Below, one piece after another: positions 59,806-64,000 of a stretch of DNA of 64,000 nucleotides. Under the pieces are notes generated by a model. It made no database searches and was not told where the DNA came from. It was given only the letters and a program-made list of their open reading frames with translations. Made by a program: the position numbers and the translations under genes. Location: assembly GCF_004345645.1 (NCBI RefSeq), contig NZ_SLWS01000001.1, positions 460,714-524,713 on the forward strand, written 5' to 3'. Within the stretch, counting starts at the first letter, position 1; every line of letters begins with the position of its first letter. Source of the stretch: Actinocrispum wychmicini (GTDB taxonomy: Bacteria > Actinomycetota > Actinomycetes > Mycobacteriales > Pseudonocardiaceae).

Positions 59806-60888
59806 ATGGGCCGAAGCGTCAAAGTGGCTGTCGTCGGCGTCGGGAACTGTGCCGCGTCGCTGGTGCAGGGCGTCCACTACTACCGCGACGCCGATCCAGC
59901 CACCCGCGTGCCCGGCCTGATGCACGTGCGGTTCGGCGAGTACCACGTCGGTGACGTCCAGTTCGTGGCCGCGTTCGACGTGGACGCCAAGAAGGTCGGC
60001 CGTGACCTGTCCGAAGCCATCGTGGCCAGCGAGAACAACACGATCAAGATCTGTGACGTGCCCCCGCTCGGCGTGACCGTGCAGCGCGGCCACACCATGG
60101 ACGGCCTGGGCGAGTTCTACTCCGAGATCATCACCGAGGCCGACGAGGAGCCGGTCGACGTGGTGAACGTGCTCCGGGAATCCGGCGCCGACGTGCTGGT
60201 CTCCTACCTGCCGGTCGGCTCGGACGAAGCGGACCGCTTCTACGCCCAGTGCGCGATCGACGCCGGCGTGGCCTTCGTCAACGCGCTGCCGGTGTTCATC
60301 GCCTCCGACCCGGTGTGGGCCGAGAAGTTCCGCGCGGCCGGTGTCCCGATCGTCGGCGACGACATCAAGTCCCAGGTCGGCGCCACCATCACCCACCGCG
60401 TGCTGGCCAAACTGTTCGAGGACCGAGGCGTCGAGCTGCTGCGGACGTACCAGCTGAACTTCGGCGGCAACATGGACTTCATGAACATGCTGGAGCGCAA
60501 GCGCCTCCAGTCGAAGAAGATCTCCAAGACCCAGTCGGTGACCTCGCAGGTACCGCACGAGATGGAAAAGGCGGACGTACACATCGGCCCGTCCGACCAC
60601 GTCCCCTGGCTGGACGACCGCAAGTGGGCCTACGTCCGCCTGGAAGGCCGCGCCTTCGGCGACGTCCCCCTGAACATGGAGTACAAACTCGAGGTCTGGG
60701 ACTCCCCCAACTCGGCCGGCGTGATCATCGACGCGGTCCGCGCCGCCAAGATCGCCCTCGACCGCGGCATCGGCGGCCCGATCGAGTCCGCCTCCTCCTA
60801 CTTCATGAAATCCCCGCCGATCCAGTACTCGGACTCGGAGGCGTTCGAAGCGGTGGAGAAGTTCATCCGCGGCGAAGTCGAAGGCTGA
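59806..60888 (+). CDS. ino1: Inositol-3-phosphate synthase
   Basis: A 360-residue NAD-dependent enzyme that turns glucose 6-phosphate into myo-inositol 3-phosphate, the first step toward phosphatidylinositol and mycothiol. [22 protein letters not shown] is the NAD site; [51 protein letters not shown] and [13 protein letters not shown] are strong family blocks. AAGGAG precedes the ATG. Actinobacterial-type length. A strong terminator follows. Likely coupled to padR. Confidence 0.97.
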   Translation: MGRSVKVAVVGVGNCAASLVQGVHYYRDADPATRVPGLMHVRFGEYHVGDVQFVAAFDVDAKKVGRDLSEAIVASENNTIKICDVPPLGVTVQRGHTMDGLGEFYSEIITEADEEPVDVVNVLRESGADVLVSYLPVGSDEADRFYAQCAIDAGVAFVNALPVFIASDPVWAEKFRAAGVPIVGDDIKSQVGATITHRVLAKLFEDRGVELLRTYQLNFGGNMDFMNMLERKRLQSKKISKTQSVTSQVPHEMEKADVHIGPSDHVPWLDDRKWAYVRLEGRAFGDVPLNMEYKLEVWDSPNSAGVIIDAVRAAKIALDRGIGGPIESASSYFMKSPPIQYSDSEAFEAVEKFIRGEVEG

Positions 60889-60898
60889 GTCACGACGG

Positions 60899-60926
60899 AT
60901 GTGGGGCCAGCACGCTGGCCCCACAT
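60899..60926 (+). terminator. Terminator after ino1
   Basis: ATGTGGGGCCAGC (60899-60911) and GCTGGCCCCACAT (60914-60926) are perfect inverted copies, giving a stem of about 12 bp with a 4-base loop, ten bases after the ino1 stop. No T-run. Confidence 0.85.
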
Positions 60927-60962
60927 ACGGCACAATCTGAGCATGGAACTGGGAGGTGGATG

Positions 60963-61559
60963 ATGGCGGTTGAGGCCTTCGCGCCCGACTTCGACCCGCT
61001 CGTCGAGTTCTACGGGATGTGGAACACCGAGCTTGCCGAGCTTTACCTGCCACTTCCGAATGTGCCGATGATCGGCAAGTACGAGTGCCTGGACGGCTAC
61101 CTGATCATGAGTCCCCGTGAGGGCACCCCGAACAGCTATGCGACTGTGATACTCGGCAGTCTCCTGATCGAACCGGCGCGTGCCGCGGGATTCCGCGCCT
61201 ACTCGGCGGTGAACATGGGGTTCTATCCGAACCGTTGGATCGAGCCTGATCTCACGGTCCTCAATGCGCCGACCAAGGGCTTGACCTGGGTGCCTGCCGA
61301 CAGGGTGTTGATGCCGGTCGAGTTTGTCTCGCCGTCCAGCCGTCGCCGGGATCGGCTCGACAAACCCGCCCTGTGCGCTGACGCGGGCGTTCCCTACTTC
61401 ATGCGGGTGGAGATCAACAAGTACGACGCCCATGTCGAGCTCCTGAGGCTCGATGGCGACAAGTACGTGATGCACGCCAAGGCCCTTTCCGGCCAGCAGT
61501 TTGAGACCGAGTTGCCGTTTCCGCTCTCCTTCGACCCGGGTGTGCTGCTTGAGTCGTGA
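60963..61559 (+). CDS. Uma2 family (PD-(D/E)XK nuclease-like) protein
   Basis: A 198-residue protein of the Uma2/DUF820 family. WIEPDLTVLNAP and LMPVEFVSPSSRRRDRLDKPALCADAGVPYFMRVEIN hold the acidic residues and the conserved Lys of the restriction-nuclease-like fold. GGGAGG six bases before decides for the ATG at 60963. Family members are often numerous in actinobacteria and cyanobacteria; function is unknown and nuclease activity not shown. No toxin-antitoxin partner is seen. Confidence 0.88.
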   Translation: MAVEAFAPDFDPLVEFYGMWNTELAELYLPLPNVPMIGKYECLDGYLIMSPREGTPNSYATVILGSLLIEPARAAGFRAYSAVNMGFYPNRWIEPDLTVLNAPTKGLTWVPADRVLMPVEFVSPSSRRRDRLDKPALCADAGVPYFMRVEINKYDAHVELLRLDGDKYVMHAKALSGQQFETELPFPLSFDPGVLLES

Positions 61560-61615
61560 GTCACCCCTAAGTCGGCGTTACTAAACCGTCGCTCGTTCGG
61601 GGACGTCGTCGGCGT

Positions 61616-62140
61616 GTGAGAGCGGTGGTTGCCGGCTCCGTGGCCGGACCGTCCAGAATGGACGCGATGGCTGGGTTTTCGGCGCTGTTCGACGAGTCCT
61701 TCGAGGCGATGAAGCGACTCGCGTTCCTGCTTGGCGCCGATGACCCGGAGAACATCGCGCAGGAGGCGTTCGTCCGCCTGCACGACCGGTGGCACACGCT
61801 CTACGACGACAACAAGGCGCTGCCGTACCTGCGGGCCATGGTGGTGAATCTCAGCCGGTCCCGGCTGCGGCACCTGCGGGTGGTCCGCAAGACGCCGCCG
61901 GATGTGATGCTCGACGAGTTGTCGGCGGAGGCGCACGCGCTCGCCCGGCAGGAGCACCTGCGGATCAGGGAGGCGCTGGGCAAGCTGTCCCGGCGGCAAC
62001 GGGAAGTCCTTGTCCTGCGCTACTGGCTGGATCTGGACCAGGCCGCGATCGCCGAGACGTTGGGTGTGGCGGTCGGCACGGTGAAGGCGACCACGTCCCA
62101 CGCGATGACGAACCTCCGTAAGCACCTGGAGGAGGCGTGA
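61616..62140 (+). CDS. SigE-family RNA polymerase sigma factor, copy 1
   Basis: A 174-residue ECF-type sigma factor of the actinobacterial SigE family. Region 2: FSALFDESFEAMKRLAFLLGADDPENIAQEAFVRLHDRWHTLYDDNKALPYLRAMVVNLSRSRLRH; region 4: LGKLSRRQREVLVLRYWLDLDQAAIAETLGVAVGTVKATTSHAM. The GTG start is supported because both copies share GTGAGAGCGGT at this place (here 61616, second copy 62936). The stop overlaps the start of the membrane-protein gene (TGATG). Together with the copy at 62936 it makes a tandem duplication. Confidence 0.92.
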   Translation: MRAVVAGSVAGPSRMDAMAGFSALFDESFEAMKRLAFLLGADDPENIAQEAFVRLHDRWHTLYDDNKALPYLRAMVVNLSRSRLRHLRVVRKTPPDVMLDELSAEAHALARQEHLRIREALGKLSRRQREVLVLRYWLDLDQAAIAETLGVAVGTVKATTSHAMTNLRKHLEEA

Positions 62141-62904
62141 TGGACGAGCTGGAGCAGCGGCTGAGCTCGGTTCTCACCGAGATGGCCGAGGGGGTGCCGC
62201 CGAGCCCGAACGCCTGGGTCGAACACCAGCGTCGGCTGGCCAGGAAAAGCCGGCGGGCACGACGCCGGCCGGCGATCCTCGCGGCCGCGGCGGCCGTCGC
62301 CGTGACGTTGGTTCTCGTCCCGTTCCTGGTCGCGAACGGTCATGGCGGGCCTGAGCTGACTGTGGCTCAGCCGTCGCCGCCCGCGACGTCGTTCACGCCG
62401 AACGCGCCGCAGAGAGACGGCCGGTCCGCGCCGACCTACCAGCCAAGCCCCGGTGAGGTCGTCCTCACCCAGCCGTTCAGCCTGCTCGACGAACGGGTGG
62501 GGAACGTCGAGTTGGTCACGTACGTGTACACCGTGCAGGGCTCGGACGGGCATCGGATGGTGTGCTCGGTGCAACAGCCGACCAGCCTGGGCACGGTGAT
62601 CAACGGGTCGGCCGCACAAATGCGAACGTGCGCGACGATGAAGCCGCCATCGAACGGCAGGTACCTGATGGCCCAGATGCCTGTGCAGAGCGCCCACTAC
62701 CAGGGCGTTTACGTGTACGTGGCGGCCAGGCCGATCGAACGGACCATTGTCAGGCGCGCCGAGGGCGGCCTGGTGACGGCCAGCACCCGGATGTCCGGCG
62801 ACCAGTTCACCGTGTTCTCGGTCCAGCTGGATTCGCCGGCGGCACCGGCCGCGTACTCCCTGTTGGGGGCCGCGCCGGCCTATCCACGGATGGAGGACGG
62901 GTAA
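62140..62904 (+). CDS. Membrane protein paired with sigma factor, copy 1
   Basis: A 254-residue single-pass membrane protein: cytosolic N-terminus MDELEQRLSSVLTEMAEGVPPSPNAWVEHQRRLARKSRRARRR, a TM (AILAAAAAVAVTLVLVPFLVA) and an outer domain of about 180 residues with two cysteines (MVCSVQQ, RTCATM). The place and TGATG coupling suggest it is a partner of the upstream sigma factor, possibly an anti-sigma factor; the zinc motif HxxxCxxC of the ZAS group is not present. ATG at 62140 is preferred to the GTG at 62137. Confidence 0.8.
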   Translation: MDELEQRLSSVLTEMAEGVPPSPNAWVEHQRRLARKSRRARRRPAILAAAAAVAVTLVLVPFLVANGHGGPELTVAQPSPPATSFTPNAPQRDGRSAPTYQPSPGEVVLTQPFSLLDERVGNVELVTYVYTVQGSDGHRMVCSVQQPTSLGTVINGSAAQMRTCATMKPPSNGRYLMAQMPVQSAHYQGVYVYVAARPIERTIVRRAEGGLVTASTRMSGDQFTVFSVQLDSPAAPAAYSLLGAAPAYPRMEDG

Positions 62905-62935
62905 ACCTTCCCGGGAGGTGAGGCGTCAGGTTCAC

Positions 62936-63439
62936 GTGAGAGCGGTTATGACCGGGACGTCCGGCATGGCAGCGTTCTCCGCGCTGTTCACAGAGTCGTT
63001 CGAAGCGATGAAGCGGCTCGCGTACCTACTGGGTGCGGACGACCCGGAGAACATCGCGCAGGAGGCGTTCGTCCGCCTGCATGATCGCTGGCACACGTTG
63101 TACGACGACTCGAAGGCGCTGCCGTACCTGCGGGCGATGGTGGTGAATCTCAGCCGTTCGCGGCTGCGGCACCTCAAGGTGGTGCGGCGGACGCCGCCGG
63201 ATGTTCTGCTGGACGAGTTGTCGGCGGAGGCACACGCCCTCGCCAAACAAGAACATGGACGGATCAGGGAGGCGCTGGGCAAGCTGTCGCGCCGACAGCG
63301 GGAAGTACTTGTGCTGCGCTACTGGCTGGACCTGGACCAGGCCGCCATCGCCGAGACCCTCGGGGTCGCGGTCGGGACGGTGAAGGCGACCACGTCGCAC
63401 GCGATGAACAACCTGCGCAAGCACTTGGAGGAAGGGTGA
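62936..63439 (+). CDS. SigE-family RNA polymerase sigma factor, copy 2
   Basis: A 167-residue sigma factor, most of whose residues are the same as in the copy at 61616, with blocks such as LGADDPENIAQEAFVRLHDRWHTLYDD and REVLVLRYWLDLDQAAIAETLGVAVGTVKATTSHAM unchanged. Differences concentrate at the N-terminus and around KVVRRTPPDVLL. The GTG at 62936 is in the conserved GTGAGAGCGGT context. The promoter recognition helix of region 4 is identical, so both copies may use the same promoters while answering to different partners. Confidence 0.92.
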   Translation: MRAVMTGTSGMAAFSALFTESFEAMKRLAYLLGADDPENIAQEAFVRLHDRWHTLYDDSKALPYLRAMVVNLSRSRLRHLKVVRRTPPDVLLDELSAEAHALAKQEHGRIREALGKLSRRQREVLVLRYWLDLDQAAIAETLGVAVGTVKATTSHAMNNLRKHLEEG

Positions 63440-64000
63440 TGGACGAGCTGGAGCGCCGGCTGCGCTCGGCACTCACCGACATGGCCGGGGAGGTGCCACC
63501 GAGCCACAACGCCTGGGCCGAACAGGAGCGACGGCTGGCTCTGAAAAGTCGTCGAACGCGCCTTCGGCCGGCGCTCCTTGCGGCGGTGGCGGCGGCAGTT
63601 GTCGCGCTCGTCGCCATCCCGGTGATCATCCTCAACTCCCGGTCGTCCGCCCCGGTGGACCACGCGGCCATCCCCACCGCGACCCCGCCGGAAAGCTCCG
63701 AGTCGTCGGCCAGCCCGCCGGTGAAGACTTTCCCCCAGGTGAACGGTTACAGCTACCAGAGCATCCCGGGCGAGACGCTGTTGACCCCGCCCACCTGGCT
63801 GGACAACCTGCAACAGGGTAGGAGCATCGTCGGGTACGTCGTGAACAGGGAATCTCTCGGCGGTCCCGCGTGGTGCTACGCCGTCGTCACGCAGGGCGGC
63901 CCGGTCAACGGTCCGAACCAGCAGGGGGCGGCGACGTGCCAGCCGATCAAGCCGGCCGGCAAGTCGCTGTTCTGGTCGCAGACCCAGATCCCGGACACGG
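63439..64000 (+). CDS. Membrane protein paired with sigma factor, copy 2 (truncated by window edge)
   Basis: The frame is open to the end of the window, 187 codons. It starts MDELERRLRSALTDMAGEVPPSHNAWAEQERRLALKSRRTRLRPALLAA, then a TM (about 46-66) and an outer part with two cysteines (WCYAVVT and ATCQPI) at similar places as in copy 1, but the outer domain is much more divergent than the cytosolic part. Coupled to the upstream sigma gene by TGATG. Presumed partner of sigma copy 2. Confidence 0.82.
   Translation, partial: MDELERRLRSALTDMAGEVPPSHNAWAEQERRLALKSRRTRLRPALLAAVAAAVVALVAIPVIILNSRSSAPVDHAAIPTATPPESSESSASPPVKTFPQVNGYSYQSIPGETLLTPPTWLDNLQQGRSIVGYVVNRESLGGPAWCYAVVTQGGPVNGPNQQGAATCQPIKPAGKSLFWSQTQIPDT

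Noticed and set aside
62140..64000. Classical zinc anti-sigma factors
   Set aside because: No HxxxCxxC motif in the cytosolic part; only the coupling with the sigma genes suggests such a role.
1..64000. tRNA or rRNA genes, CRISPR arrays, insertion sequences, prophage
   Set aside because: Read on both strands; no cloverleaf with CCA-proximal TTC arm, no regular spacer-repeat array and no transposase, integrase or phage structural gene could be supported.

Overview
The window is high-GC DNA from an actinobacterium, most likely a member of the Pseudonocardiales; genus is not determinable here. GTG and TTG starts are frequent, genes are packed and overlap, and the gene set (MacRS-like sensor pair, DUF1707, DUF5318, actinobacterial PadR-ino1, SigE-family sigma factors, chaplin-like secreted repeats) is typical of filamentous actinobacteria. 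Core genes that lie close to the replication origin in mycobacteria (yqgE, leuS, dnaB-rplI-rpsR-ssb-rpsF, ponA, DUF5318, padR, ino1) suggest an origin-proximal location, but no dnaA or dnaN is present.

Layout. 1-1057: degenerate GC-rich repeats without a credible gene. 1058-9338: yqgE, an SdpI-like membrane protein with a cysteine tail, a secreted phytase/esterase-like protein, then leuS preceded by a Leu-Leu-Leu leader peptide and alternative hairpins (a candidate leucine attenuator), and a 1056-residue helical-repeat protein. 9361-15122: TetR/MMPL exporter pair with inverted-repeat operators, ribokinase and PTS enzyme I. 15124-18738: DUF1707 protein, response regulator, sensor kinase and AI-2E-type permease. 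18781-25535: envelope and secreted proteins, including a 707-residue chaplin-like repeat protein and two small Leu-Pro-rich secreted paralogues.

25593-41008 looks like an accessory block: degenerate GGDEF protein, DODA-type dioxygenase, an ArsR-AHSA1-DUF899-methyltransferase run, a Tat-exported bicovalent-FAD oxidase, three group A flavin monooxygenases (one PhzS-like, two each paired with a tetracycline-repressor-type TetR), an MFS exporter with a divergent LysR regulator, an alpha/beta hydrolase, a kinase-like phosphotransferase and a DHFR-like reductase. Several divergent gene pairs share clear palindromes, so much of the block appears to be separately inducible detoxification or resistance modules.

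41146-60888 returns to core functions: dnaB carrying a 143-residue mini-intein with class 3 features in its Walker A loop, a cluster of DnaA boxes upstream, the rpsF-ssb-rpsR-rplI operon with a candidate S6:S18-type leader, endonuclease IV, two GT87-like membrane proteins, an SGNH esterase, a large secreted transglycosylase-like protein, a DUF2690 protein in a lower-GC patch, ponA, DUF5318, padR and ino1. Relative to M. tuberculosis the dnaB-ino1 block is inverted with respect to leuS. 60963-64000: a Uma2-family protein and two tandem copies of a SigE-type sigma factor plus membrane partner, the last gene cut by the window edge. I saw no tRNA, rRNA, CRISPR array, insertion sequence or complete prophage.
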